From Cohnella herbarum (GTDB taxonomy: Bacteria; Bacillota; Bacilli; Paenibacillales; Paenibacillaceae), in NCBI RefSeq assembly GCF_012849095.1, contig NZ_CP051680.1, positions 7,188,001 through 7,252,000 of the forward strand: a DNA stretch of 64,000 nucleotides, read 5' to 3'. A program made the position numbers and the translations under genes. The notes under the pieces are model-generated. The model had not been told where the DNA came from, made no database searches, and was given only the letters and a program-made list of their open reading frames with translations. This document shows positions 17,299-26,326 of this stretch, piece by piece. Each line of letters begins with the position of its first letter. Positions within the stretch are counted from its first letter, which is position 1.

Positions 17299-18150
17299 TC
17301 ATTTTTTGCTGCGGATAGCGGTAGGCGTGCAGCCGTTTACTTTTTTGAACACCCGGTTGAAGGTTTCGATGCTGTTAAAGCCCGACCGGTAGGCGATTTC
17401 GGTTACGGATTCCTCGTTGTTCGTCAGCAGGAGCATGGCGATGTTCGCGCGGAACGAATTGACGTATTCGACGAAGGTGGAACCGGTGGCTTCCTTAAAG
17501 AATCTGGAGAAATAAGTGACGCTGAACCCCGCGACTTCGGCGGCGCTCTGCAGCGTAATTTCCGAACCGTAGTCGCTTTCGATGTATTTTAAGACGTTGT
17601 CCAGTCGTTCCAACTGTTCGAGGCGTTTCGTCCTTTCTTGCAAGCTATAGGCTTCCATCGGGAGATGTCTGATCATGAAGGCGGCGATATCGTTAATTCG
17701 GGCTTTGGTCACGAGTTCGTGCCCGGCCTCTCTCGTTTCCCATTCTTGATATAACGCGACGATGTGCCGTTCTATGATTCCATGCAAACTCTCTCCCGAA
17801 TCGATAGAGATTTCGGAGCCTGCTATTAAATGCGGCATCACGAACCGGTGTCCGAAAACGAGATCCGAGTAGGCGTCGAAAATCGGTTTGCCGAGTTGGA
17901 GGATGATTTTGCGGCAGCCGAGCGGATTGGGCAAGTAATGGTGCAGCTCGCAGGAGCCGACGAACAAAAGATCGCCGGTGCTCAAGGAATAGAGGACATC
18001 GTTGATCCCGATCTGCATGTGCCCGTCCAGGACATAGATAATCTCGATCTCTTGGTGCCAATGCGTCGGAAAACCTTCCTCTAGGGAGCTGACTATGATT
18101 TTAAGCGGATGATTCGTTTTAAGAGCAATCTTCTCATGCCATGGATTCAT
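17299..18150 (-). CDS. AraC-family regulator with cupin sensor domain
   Basis: This 283-residue regulator has an N-terminal cupin domain (about residues 15-140; HWHQEIEIIYVLDG with paired His residues) that would bind a sugar. The C-terminal AraC double helix-turn-helix (about 185-280) ends with the usual second-helix pattern VTEIAYRSGFNSIETFNRVF. Such proteins activate nearby carbohydrate genes. It is divergent from the nine-gene transporter operon that starts 218 bases away, so that operon is its likeliest target. It lies upstream of the GH3 remnant in the same direction, from which it is separated by a terminator. Confidence 0.85.
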   Translation of the reverse strand: MNPWHEKIALKTNHPLKIIVSSLEEGFPTHWHQEIEIIYVLDGHMQIGINDVLYSLSTGDLLFVGSCELHHYLPNPLGCRKIILQLGKPIFDAYSDLVFGHRFVMPHLIAGSEISIDSGESLHGIIERHIVALYQEWETREAGHELVTKARINDIAAFMIRHLPMEAYSLQERTKRLEQLERLDNVLKYIESDYGSEITLQSAAEVAGFSVTYFSRFFKEATGSTFVEYVNSFRANIAMLLLTNNEESVTEIAYRSGFNSIETFNRVFKKVNGCTPTAIRSKK

Positions 18151-18367
18151 AGGGTTATCTCCCGGGAAAGGCGATATTAACCCTATCTTAGCTCATGGAT
18201 GAGAGAGTCACAAGACAATCCGGCAGACAAATCCGGAAAACGGTACTCGGCAATAGGCTAAGTATAGACTGCAAAAGCCAAGTTTCACTCCTGTTTTGCC
18301 CAAGCGCGTGTACGGTAACATGAATGAAAGCAAGTGTAACCACAGTAATCGCGAGGGGTGAACAGAG
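18151..18367. promoter_or_regulatory. Divergent promoter region of araC and the transporter operon
   Basis: This 217-bp gap must hold the promoter of the nine-gene operon. GCAAAAGCC and GTTTTGCC near 18272-18301 form an interrupted inverted repeat that could be an operator. GAGGGGTG at about 18353-18360 precedes the GTG start of the ATPase gene. No clear -35/-10 pair stands out. Confidence 0.4.
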
Positions 18368-19495
18368 GTGGGAAGCATCACGTTCAATCATGTGTCCAAA
18401 CACTATAAAGGAGAGTCGCGCCCGGCCGTAAACGACTTCCACCTGTCCATTGAAGAAGGAGAATTCCTTGTGCTCGTCGGTCCTTCCGGCTGCGGAAAGT
18501 CGACGACGTTGCGCATGCTGGCGGGACTTGAGGAAATCAGCGACGGGGAACTGTACATCGACGATAAATTCGTGAATTACGTGTCGCCGAAGGATCGGGA
18601 TATCGCGATGGTGTTCCAGAACTACGCGCTGTATCCGAATCTGACGGTGTATGAGAATATCGCGCTCGGACTGAAGCTTCGCAAGACGGCGAAATACGAT
18701 ATCGAGCTTAGGGTGAACCGCGTCGCGAAAATATTAGAGATTTCCCACCTGCTCGACCGCAAGCCGAGCCAGTTGTCCGGAGGGCAGAAGCAGCGCGTTG
18801 CCCTCGGCCGAGCGATCGCGCGCGAACCGCAAGTGTTCCTCATGGACGAGCCGCTGTCGAACCTGGATGCCAAGCTGAGAGCGCAAACCCGCGCGGAGAT
18901 CATCAAGCTTCAAGCCGATCTGAAGCGGACGATGGTCTATGTCACGCATGACCAAGTAGAGGCGATGACGATGGGAACGCGCATCGTCGTCATGAAAGAC
19001 GGGATCATCCAACAGGTCGCCCCTCCGCGACAGCTCTACGATGAACCGGCGAATCTGTTCGTGGCGGGTTTTATCGGGTCTCCGCAAATGAACTTCGTCC
19101 AAGGCATCGTCACGCTTGAGGAAGGACGGTTCTATTTCAACAACAAGCGGATGAAGTTGCTGCTGCCAAGACAATATGATTTTCAATTCGAGAAATTGAA
19201 CAGATCGGTTCGCAACGTGTTGCTTGGCGTCCGTCCTGAGCATGTCTTGCTCAAGCCGGAACAGCAGGACGAAGAGGACGGATATGCGTCAGGCATTGTT
19301 CAGATGACCGAAGTGACGGGAGCGGATAGTTACGTCTACTTGACGGTAGGTGAATCCAAGATCATTGCCAGGACGGATCCGGGTATTACGTATAGCAAGG
19401 ACGACAAACCTGCAATCGGTTTCAATATGGGCAAGCTGCACTTCTTCGATGAGAACACGGGCGTATCGCTTAAGGTCGGAGGAGATGAAGGATGA
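18368..19495 (+). CDS. msmX: MsmX/MalK-type sugar ABC transporter ATPase
   Basis: This 375-residue ATPase would energise CUT1 carbohydrate importers. Walker A is GPSGCGKST (about residues 38-46), the signature is LSGGQKQRVALGRA, Walker B is VFLMDEPLSNLD, and the H-loop is VTHDQVEA. A C-terminal regulatory OB-fold region follows (RPEHVLL), as in MalK/MsmX/UgpC. The start is a GTG with GAGGGG about 8 bases ahead. It is the only sugar-importer ATPase in the window, although four complete permease pairs are present, so it may serve several of them. Its last codons overlap the next gene (ATGA). Confidence 0.9.
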   Translation: MGSITFNHVSKHYKGESRPAVNDFHLSIEEGEFLVLVGPSGCGKSTTLRMLAGLEEISDGELYIDDKFVNYVSPKDRDIAMVFQNYALYPNLTVYENIALGLKLRKTAKYDIELRVNRVAKILEISHLLDRKPSQLSGGQKQRVALGRAIAREPQVFLMDEPLSNLDAKLRAQTRAEIIKLQADLKRTMVYVTHDQVEAMTMGTRIVVMKDGIIQQVAPPRQLYDEPANLFVAGFIGSPQMNFVQGIVTLEEGRFYFNNKRMKLLLPRQYDFQFEKLNRSVRNVLLGVRPEHVLLKPEQQDEEDGYASGIVQMTEVTGADSYVYLTVGESKIIARTDPGITYSKDDKPAIGFNMGKLHFFDENTGVSLKVGGDEG

Positions 19496-22452
19496 CAAGG
19501 ATGAAGCTGCCTCGCGCTACCCTCCGCGTCATCTTGCGACTCGTCTTGATCGCAGCCGTCCTGTTCGGCGGTTATCGCTGGATCAATGGCGGGAAAACGG
19601 CTATTTACGCTTCCGGCGTAACGACCTCGGACTTGTTGTCCTATGAGGACAGGGAAGAGAAGATTCCTTACGCCAAGCTCATGCAGGAACACTCTGAGGA
19701 CGCCGAATCCGGCGGTACGGGACAGCAGATCGGGATCCAAGCAGCCGAGTATGGAGAATCGGGAGCGGAAGCCAAACTCGAGATCATCAACGATGCGGAC
19801 GGGTCGGCCCTGCATTGGCTAAACGAAGAAGGATGGGTGGAATGGACTTTCAGGGTGCCCAGCTCGGGCTGGTATGAACTGCATCTCGATTACAAACCGC
19901 TGGCAAGCGGCAAAGGATCGGTCATTCTGGGAATCGAGATCGACGGCTCCTACCCGTTCTTGGAGTCGGAACGGATAGAGCTGCAGCGGAATTGGAAAGA
20001 CGCCAAGTATCCGTACGACCGCAACGAGATCGGCATGGAAATACGTCCGCAACAGACGGAGCTCGTAGACTGGTCGACGAAGGCGGTTTCCGACTTTTCC
20101 GTTTCCTCGGAGCCCTTGTTATACCGGCTTGAGCAGGGTGAGCACAAGCTGCGGATGGTCGGCAACAAGGAGTCGGTCGCGCTGAGGGAGATAAAGTTCC
20201 TCCCGAAGCAAAGGTTGAAGACATATGCCGAGTATGCGGCAGCCCATCCTGAGTTCAAAGACGAAGCGGAATGGTACTCGCTAACGGAAGCGGAACATTT
20301 TCAACGAAAGTCCAGCTTAATGATCCAAACGGAACACTGGAACGAACCTTACGTCTCTCCTGAACCTAAGGGATACATCACGTATAACACGCTTGGCGGC
20401 CAGAGATGGCGCCTGCCGGGCGAGTGGGTCGAATGGGAACTGACGGTGCCGAAAGACGGCTGGTATGAAATCGATCTGAAAGCGTACCAGAACTATCGGA
20501 ACGGCTTCAAAGCTTATCGAACGATCGAAATCGACGGAGAGACGCCTTTCCGGGAGTTGTTGCGGTATCCGATCGAATTCAATAGGGAGTTCACGATCGA
20601 GACTTTAGTGGATCAGGAGGGCAAGCCTTATCGCTTTTACCTGACCGAAGGCGCGCACAAGCTGCGCATGACGGCGGATTCCTCCCCGCTGCAACCGGTT
20701 AAGCTGGCGTTGACGGACGTGTTAACGGATTTGTCCACCTTCGACCGCAACATTCGGCTCATAACGGGCAATTACAGCATTAAAGCCTTCGATGGCAACA
20801 TGGACGAGAAGCGGACTTGGGATATGAAGAAATTCGATCCGGACATCGAGAGGAAGATGGATGGCTTCGTCCAACAAATGACGATGATTAGGGACTACCT
20901 TAACGATATGAACGGTAAAAATTCGGATATCTCGGAGGCGCTGCTTAACGCGCTGGATCTCCTCGTGAAGATGAGGAACGACGTGGACGAGATTCCGAAC
21001 AAGATTAACGATTTCTCGACGATTCAAGGCAATATCGGAACGTGGATGACGACGCTGACGCAGCAGCCGCTGCTTCTGGATTACATCATTCTGCGTACTC
21101 CGGGTACCGAGACGGGATTAAAAGAACCGACGGGGCTATCGCGCATTCCATATTCGATTGTCGATTTCAGCCGTTCCTTCGTGAAGGATTACGATATGCG
21201 CAAGCATAATCGCGATGAAGCTTTGACGATCTGGGTGCAGCGCGGACGCGATTACGCGGATCTGTTACGCGAGATGATCAATCAGGATTTCACCCCGAAG
21301 ACGGGAATCGAAGTCAACGTGAATCTCATGCCGAACCCGAATATGCTCATTCTCGGGAACGCGGCTGGGGAAGTGCCGGATGTCGCGTTAGGGATTGGCG
21401 AAGCCACGCCGGTGGATTATGCGATGAGGAACGCGGTAGAAGATTTGTCCGGCTATCCCGACTTCGAAGAAGTATTCGACAGGTTCATCCCGGGCGTACG
21501 TCGCGCGATGAGCTATGACGGCGGTGTGTACGGGTTACCGGAGGTACAGAACTTCCAGATGCTGTTCTACCGCACGGATATTCTGGAGAGCTTGAACCTG
21601 AAGGTGCCGGACACATGGGAAGACGTCTTCGATATGCTTCCGACGCTCCAAGAGAACGGGATGACGATGAACTATCCGAAAGCCGACTTCTCGACTTTGT
21701 TTTTCCAGAACGGCGCGGAGCCTTATTCCGCGGACGGACTTACGAGCACGTTGACAAGCGATCAAGGCATGGAAGCTTTCAAGCGATGGACGGAATTATT
21801 CGACAAGTACAATTTGCCGATCGATATTCCCGCGTTCTTCCAGCATTTCCGCGATGGGGACATTCCGATCGGGGTTGCGGACTTCAACACTTACGTGCAG
21901 TTGCTCGTCGCCGCGCCGGAAATAACCGGTCATTGGAAGATCGCCCCGCTGCCGGGAATCAAGCAACCGAACGGACAAGTGGCGAGATGGTCGCCTCAAG
22001 GGTTGTCGGCTGGCATGATCATGAAGAAAAGCGAGCGCAAAGACGAAGCCTGGCAATTCCTGAAATGGTGGACCTCGGCAGAGGTGCAAGCTCAGTACGC
22101 GAGCGACATCGAATCGTTCTACGGCATCGAATTCCGTTGGAATACGGCCAACGTCGATGCGATGAAAACTCTCTCTTGGCCTAACGACGATTTGAAGGCA
22201 TTAAGGGAGCAAGCGAAATGGGCGAAAAATTTGCCGTACGTTCCGGGGTACTACTTCCTAACGCGGGAAATGGAATTCGCTTGGAACCGCACCGTGTTCG
22301 ATCGCGTTCCTGCGCAAGAGTCGCTCGAGAAAGCCCAGATGTCGCTGCAGCGAGAGATGTATCGGAGACAGAAGGACTTCGGCATCGCCGGCGACGAGGA
22401 TCTGCAAGTCCCGCAAATTAGCGAACCTTACGAATGGGAGGAACCTCAATGA
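19492..22452 (+). CDS. Giant substrate-binding protein with N-terminal carbohydrate-binding repeats
   Basis: This 986-residue protein has one N-terminal membrane segment (about residues 10-27) but no lipobox Cys. Two copies of a beta-sandwich module follow, at about 75-245 and 275-420. The copies share GWVEWTFRVPSSGWYELHLD and GEWVEWELTVPKDGWYEIDL, and each ends in a GEHKLRM/GAHKLRM segment. A helical linker lies at about 430-560. The C-terminal half (about 570-965) is a MalE-type extracellular solute-binding domain (VYGLPEVQNFQMLFYRTDIL, GITVNYPK-like loop, EAWQFLKWWTS). A normal binding protein has 400-550 residues, so this fusion places a glycan-binding arm on the importer. It overlaps both neighbours by ATGA. 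Confidence 0.85.
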   Translation: MTRMKLPRATLRVILRLVLIAAVLFGGYRWINGGKTAIYASGVTTSDLLSYEDREEKIPYAKLMQEHSEDAESGGTGQQIGIQAAEYGESGAEAKLEIINDADGSALHWLNEEGWVEWTFRVPSSGWYELHLDYKPLASGKGSVILGIEIDGSYPFLESERIELQRNWKDAKYPYDRNEIGMEIRPQQTELVDWSTKAVSDFSVSSEPLLYRLEQGEHKLRMVGNKESVALREIKFLPKQRLKTYAEYAAAHPEFKDEAEWYSLTEAEHFQRKSSLMIQTEHWNEPYVSPEPKGYITYNTLGGQRWRLPGEWVEWELTVPKDGWYEIDLKAYQNYRNGFKAYRTIEIDGETPFRELLRYPIEFNREFTIETLVDQEGKPYRFYLTEGAHKLRMTADSSPLQPVKLALTDVLTDLSTFDRNIRLITGNYSIKAFDGNMDEKRTWDMKKFDPDIERKMDGFVQQMTMIRDYLNDMNGKNSDISEALLNALDLLVKMRNDVDEIPNKINDFSTIQGNIGTWMTTLTQQPLLLDYIILRTPGTETGLKEPTGLSRIPYSIVDFSRSFVKDYDMRKHNRDEALTIWVQRGRDYADLLREMINQDFTPKTGIEVNVNLMPNPNMLILGNAAGEVPDVALGIGEATPVDYAMRNAVEDLSGYPDFEEVFDRFIPGVRRAMSYDGGVYGLPEVQNFQMLFYRTDILESLNLKVPDTWEDVFDMLPTLQENGMTMNYPKADFSTLFFQNGAEPYSADGLTSTLTSDQGMEAFKRWTELFDKYNLPIDIPAFFQHFRDGDIPIGVADFNTYVQLLVAAPEITGHWKIAPLPGIKQPNGQVARWSPQGLSAGMIMKKSERKDEAWQFLKWWTSAEVQAQYASDIESFYGIEFRWNTANVDAMKTLSWPNDDLKALREQAKWAKNLPYVPGYYFLTREMEFAWNRTVFDRVPAQESLEKAQMSLQREMYRRQKDFGIAGDEDLQVPQISEPYEWEEPQ

Positions 22453-23423
22453 CGAATACGGAGCTTACTCCCGGGATCGCCAAGGTCGGCCGGTCGGTTC
22501 AATGGAGAACGAAGCTAGCTCGCTTCTTCGCGGATATGAAACGCGACATGTTCTGTTATCTGTTCTTGGCTCCCTTTCTCGTCTGTTTCATGATCTTTAT
22601 CGTCATTCCCGTCGTCATGGCCGCGACGTTGGGTTTTACGTCCTACGACGGGTTCGGCTCGTTAAGGTTTATCGGATTTAACAACTACATCACGTTATTC
22701 ACTCAAGACATCATCTTCTTGACCAAAGCGTTGCCGAACACGTTTTTGTTCGCGATCATCGTCGGTCCCGGCGGTTACTTGCTCGCTTTTCTGTTCGCCT
22801 GGCTGATCCATCAACTTCCGATTAAGATTCGAGACTATTACACGCTCGCGTTCTATGCTCCTTCGATGGCCGGAGCCGTGGCGTTGTCGGTCGTATGGAT
22901 TGCGGCGTTCAGCGGGGATCGCGTCGGTTACGTGAACAATTTCTTGCTGGACATGGGCTGGATTAACGGACCGATCGTGTGGCTGCAGAAGCCCGAGTAT
23001 TTAATGAAGGTCATGATCATCGTTTCCTTGTGGATGAGCTTCAGCGTCGGTTTCCTGGCTATGCTGGCCGGTCTCCAGACGGTCAACCGGGAATTATACG
23101 AAGCGGGAAGAATCGACGGAATTTCGAATCGGCTTCAAGAGATGTTCTACATTACGCTACCTTCGATGAAGCCGCAGATGCTGTTCAGCGCCGTCATGAC
23201 CATCGTGACGACTTTGAAGGCGGGAAGCATCGCCACGCAATTGACGGGTCTTCCCGTTACGCCGCAATACGCGGGGCATCTCGTCGTCAACCATATCGAC
23301 GATTACGCGTTTATCCGCTTCGAGCTCGGTTATGCTTCGGCGATCTCGGTCATGCTGCTGCTCGTCAGCTATTTCGCCATGAGGTTCTCTTATCGGCTGT
23401 TCGGATCGAAGGAGGAGCTGTAG
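22449..23423 (+). CDS. Sugar ABC transporter permease (MalF type)
   Basis: This 324-residue membrane protein has six predicted helices and the EAA loop EAGRIDGISNRLQEMF near residue 220, where the permease contacts the ATPase. The first hydrophobic helix is MFCYLFLAPFLVCFMIF. The ATG at 22449 overlaps the stop of the binding protein as ATGA, with GGGAGG 7 bases ahead; an in-frame ATG at 22434 has no site. It pairs with the next gene as the first permease couple of the operon. Confidence 0.9.
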   Translation: MTNTELTPGIAKVGRSVQWRTKLARFFADMKRDMFCYLFLAPFLVCFMIFIVIPVVMAATLGFTSYDGFGSLRFIGFNNYITLFTQDIIFLTKALPNTFLFAIIVGPGGYLLAFLFAWLIHQLPIKIRDYYTLAFYAPSMAGAVALSVVWIAAFSGDRVGYVNNFLLDMGWINGPIVWLQKPEYLMKVMIIVSLWMSFSVGFLAMLAGLQTVNRELYEAGRIDGISNRLQEMFYITLPSMKPQMLFSAVMTIVTTLKAGSIATQLTGLPVTPQYAGHLVVNHIDDYAFIRFELGYASAISVMLLLVSYFAMRFSYRLFGSKEEL

Positions 23424-23427
23424 AACG

Positions 23428-24285
23428 ATGATTCGAAGACTTCGTAGAGTGTCGCCGTTTCAAGTCATCCTGATTTCCGCGTTTAGCGCGCTGGCCGCGT
23501 TCATGTCGCTGCCGATCATATTTATCGTGAACCATGCTTTTAAGCCGCAAAGCGAGCTGTTCTTGTTTCCGCCGAGATTCTGGGTGCAGGATCCTTCGAT
23601 GCGTAATTTCGAAATTTTGCTCCTTCATGCCTCGAATTCGGCGGTTCCGTTCACTCGGTATTTGTTCAACAGCATCCTGATCGTCATCCTTACGCTCATC
23701 GGAGTCATTGTCGTAAGTACAATGGCCGGTTACGTGATCGCGAAGTACCGTTTTCATTTTAAGGGATTGATCATGTCGCTGATTACGTTGTCCCTGATGT
23801 TCGCGCCGGAGACCGTAAGCATTCCCAGATATTTGATCATTAGCGGTCTTCACATTAACGATACGTATTTCGGGCATATCTTGCCCGCGCTCGCTTCGCC
23901 TATCGCCGTATTCATGCTGATCGGGTTCATTTCCCAGATTCCGAACGAGCTGCTCGAAGCGGCTAAGATCGATGGGGCGAGTCAATTCGGGATTTTTACC
24001 AAAATGGTACTGCCTCTTACGATCCCGGCGATTGCGACGATCTCGATCTTCACCTTCCAGGGCGTATGGGGAGACGTGGAGCCTTCGACTTTGTTTATGC
24101 AAGATGAAACGATGAGGACGTTGGCCTTCTATGTCAACAGCTTGATCAGCGGTCTGCAGAACAGCGTATCGGGCCAGAACATGGCAGCTGCCGCCGGCTT
24201 GTTGATGTTCATCCCGAACTTGATTATTTTCCTGCTGTTCCAGAGGAAAGTGCTAGAGACGATGGTCCATTCCGGAATCAAGTGA
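23428..24285 (+). CDS. Sugar ABC transporter permease (MalG type)
   Basis: This 285-residue inner-membrane permease has six helices and the EAA motif EAAKIDGASQFGIF near residue 175. It starts 4 bases after its partner, with GGAGGAG upstream, and forms the translocation pore with it. The expected coupling ATPase is the one at the head of the operon. Confidence 0.9.
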   Translation: MIRRLRRVSPFQVILISAFSALAAFMSLPIIFIVNHAFKPQSELFLFPPRFWVQDPSMRNFEILLLHASNSAVPFTRYLFNSILIVILTLIGVIVVSTMAGYVIAKYRFHFKGLIMSLITLSLMFAPETVSIPRYLIISGLHINDTYFGHILPALASPIAVFMLIGFISQIPNELLEAAKIDGASQFGIFTKMVLPLTIPAIATISIFTFQGVWGDVEPSTLFMQDETMRTLAFYVNSLISGLQNSVSGQNMAAAAGLLMFIPNLIIFLLFQRKVLETMVHSGIK

Positions 24286-24310
24286 CAATCCAGCAAAGGA
24301 AGTCGGAACA

Positions 24311-26326
24311 ATGAAAAGATGGCTTGTTTTCCTGCTTCTGGCAGCGACCGCCTTGCTTGCGGCACCGGTTACCACGCATGCGCGGCTCCCGTATCAGACG
24401 ACCTATTTCGATAGCAATTTGTCCTATTGGTTCGGAATTCAGGCGATCTATAAGCCTGAAGGAGCCTTTGGCGACAACTTCGACGAGCCAGTCGATCTTC
24501 ATATCGGAACGGACGATAACGTGTACGTAGCCGATAAGGGAAATGACAAAATTTACGTGATGGCGAACGACGGGAACGTCATTCGTTCCATCGGCGACGA
24601 AGAGGGCGCCGGAGCGTTAAGCTCGCCGGAAGGCGTGTTCGTCGCGCCGAACGGAGAAGTGTACGTGGCGGATTCCGGAAATCAAAGGATCGCCGTGTTC
24701 GATGCGGAGGGGAAATTCAACCGGGAGTATAAGAAACCGGATACGACCGTGATGGCGCAGGAACAATTCGTTCCGATCAAGCTCGTCGTCGATCGCCGCG
24801 GCGTCATGTACGTCGGACTGAATGCTTCGTATCAAGGCTTGGTGCGGATAAACCAAGAAGGCAAATTCATGGGTTATTTCGGAGCCAACAAAGCGCAGCA
24901 AACGCTGCTGAACTGGCTGAAGAAGCTCATTCTGAACAAGGAACAGTTGGCTAAGGAGGTTCCGAGCTTACCTAAGCCGATCGTGAATATCTCGCTTGAT
25001 AAAGACGGATTCATCTATACCTCAACGGGCGGCAACTTCGGCGTCGGCGCCATTCGCAAGCTGAACGCCGGAGGCGTCGACGCTTTCAAGAACAAAACGT
25101 TCCAGCACAGCCACGGAATCAAGGACGTCGCGATCGACAAGAACGGATTTCTGTACAACATCGATCTGGATTTCGGAAGGGCGAATATTTTCGATCGGAA
25201 CGGCTTGCCGCTGTTCGCCTTCGGCTTTACCGACGTGAATACGCAGCAATACGGGGTGTTCGGTTTTCCGACCAGCATCGGAGTCGATTCGAAGTTCAAT
25301 ATTTGGGTATCCGATAGCCGTACGAAGACGGTTCATAAGTTCAAGCGCACCGAGTTCGGTCACGATGTAATGAATGCGTTAGTGCTTTACGGCGAAGGCA
25401 AGTATGAGCAAAGCAAACCTTACTGGGAGCGGGTATTCGCCAGGAACGAGATGTTCAACAGCATCTATCAAGGGCTCGGCAAGGTGTACTTGGAAGAGAA
25501 AAACAACGAAAAAGCGCTCGAGTTCATGAAGGAAGCTTACGACACGAAAGGGTACTCCAAAGCGTTCTGGGAAATCCGTCTCGTCTGGCTGCAAAATCAT
25601 TTCTTCGGGTTGCTGCTCGGAATCGCGGCCTTCGTTGTACTCGTGAAGTACTTCCCGTGGGCGGTTCGGAAAACGCTCGAAAGACGGCCGCTGCCGAAAT
25701 CGTTCGATCGTCATCTGGCGGATGTGCGCAACTTCTTCCACGTCATGATCCATCCCTATGACGGGTTCTACCGGTTGAAGGAGGCTCGGGTGGCGCCTTG
25801 GCTGGTCATCGCGCTTCTGGTCGTCGTCGTGTCCGTGAAAATCGCGGCCATCTACTTGACCGGATTTCTGATCAATCCGATCGACGTGTCGCAGGTCGAC
25901 TTGTTCAATGCTCTTCTGTGGTTCGTGCTTCCATGGATAACTTGGATCATCGCCAACTATTTAGTGTGCAGCATCAAGGACGGAGAAGGGAAGTTCAGGG
26001 AGGTCATCCAAGGAAGCACGTACGCGCTCGCTCCCTTCGTGGTGTTCTCGATTCCGCTGATGATTCTCTCCAATGTCATGACGCTGGAGGAAAGCGTACT
26101 GTTTAACTCCTTATCGTCGGTCATGTACATCTGGATGGCGGCGATGTTCATCGTCATGACGCAGGTCATCCATAATTTCGATTTCCTGGAGTCGCTGAAG
26201 AATATCGTCATTACCGTGTTCACGATCGGCACGATTTGGCTGTTCGGATTTATCGTTTTCGGACTGACCTATAATTTATACGACTTTTTCCATCAGCTTT
26301 ACAATGAGGTGATCTTCTATCGTTAA
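24311..26326 (+). CDS. NHL beta-propeller - TPR - YIP1 membrane protein
   Basis: This 671-residue protein has a signal peptide (MKRWLVFLLLAATALLAAP). An exported NHL-type beta-propeller follows (about residues 45-345; repeats such as NVYVADKGNDKIYV and EVYVADSGNQRIAVF), then a short TPR-like segment (about 355-420; YEQSKPYWERV, NEKALEFMKEAY). A first membrane helix lies near 432-450. The C-terminal region (about 475-670) is YIP1-like, with four to five helices. No enzymatic motif is seen. Its position between two permease pairs suggests a receptor or assembly subunit of the importer. Its last codons contain the ribosome binding site of the next gene. Confidence 0.8.
   Translation: MKRWLVFLLLAATALLAAPVTTHARLPYQTTYFDSNLSYWFGIQAIYKPEGAFGDNFDEPVDLHIGTDDNVYVADKGNDKIYVMANDGNVIRSIGDEEGAGALSSPEGVFVAPNGEVYVADSGNQRIAVFDAEGKFNREYKKPDTTVMAQEQFVPIKLVVDRRGVMYVGLNASYQGLVRINQEGKFMGYFGANKAQQTLLNWLKKLILNKEQLAKEVPSLPKPIVNISLDKDGFIYTSTGGNFGVGAIRKLNAGGVDAFKNKTFQHSHGIKDVAIDKNGFLYNIDLDFGRANIFDRNGLPLFAFGFTDVNTQQYGVFGFPTSIGVDSKFNIWVSDSRTKTVHKFKRTEFGHDVMNALVLYGEGKYEQSKPYWERVFARNEMFNSIYQGLGKVYLEEKNNEKALEFMKEAYDTKGYSKAFWEIRLVWLQNHFFGLLLGIAAFVVLVKYFPWAVRKTLERRPLPKSFDRHLADVRNFFHVMIHPYDGFYRLKEARVAPWLVIALLVVVVSVKIAAIYLTGFLINPIDVSQVDLFNALLWFVLPWITWIIANYLVCSIKDGEGKFREVIQGSTYALAPFVVFSIPLMILSNVMTLEESVLFNSLSSVMYIWMAAMFIVMTQVIHNFDFLESLKNIVITVFTIGTIWLFGFIVFGLTYNLYDFFHQLYNEVIFYR
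26306..26321 (+). promoter_or_regulatory. Ribosome binding site and AUC start of the DUF5696 gene
   Basis: GAGGTGATC at 26306-26314 is a near-perfect complement of the 16S rRNA 3' end. It lies inside the last codons of the YIP1 gene. The only in-frame codon at the right distance is ATC at 26319; no ATG, GTG or TTG lies between the in-frame stop at 26310-26312 and the membrane-segment codons. Confidence 0.6.
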
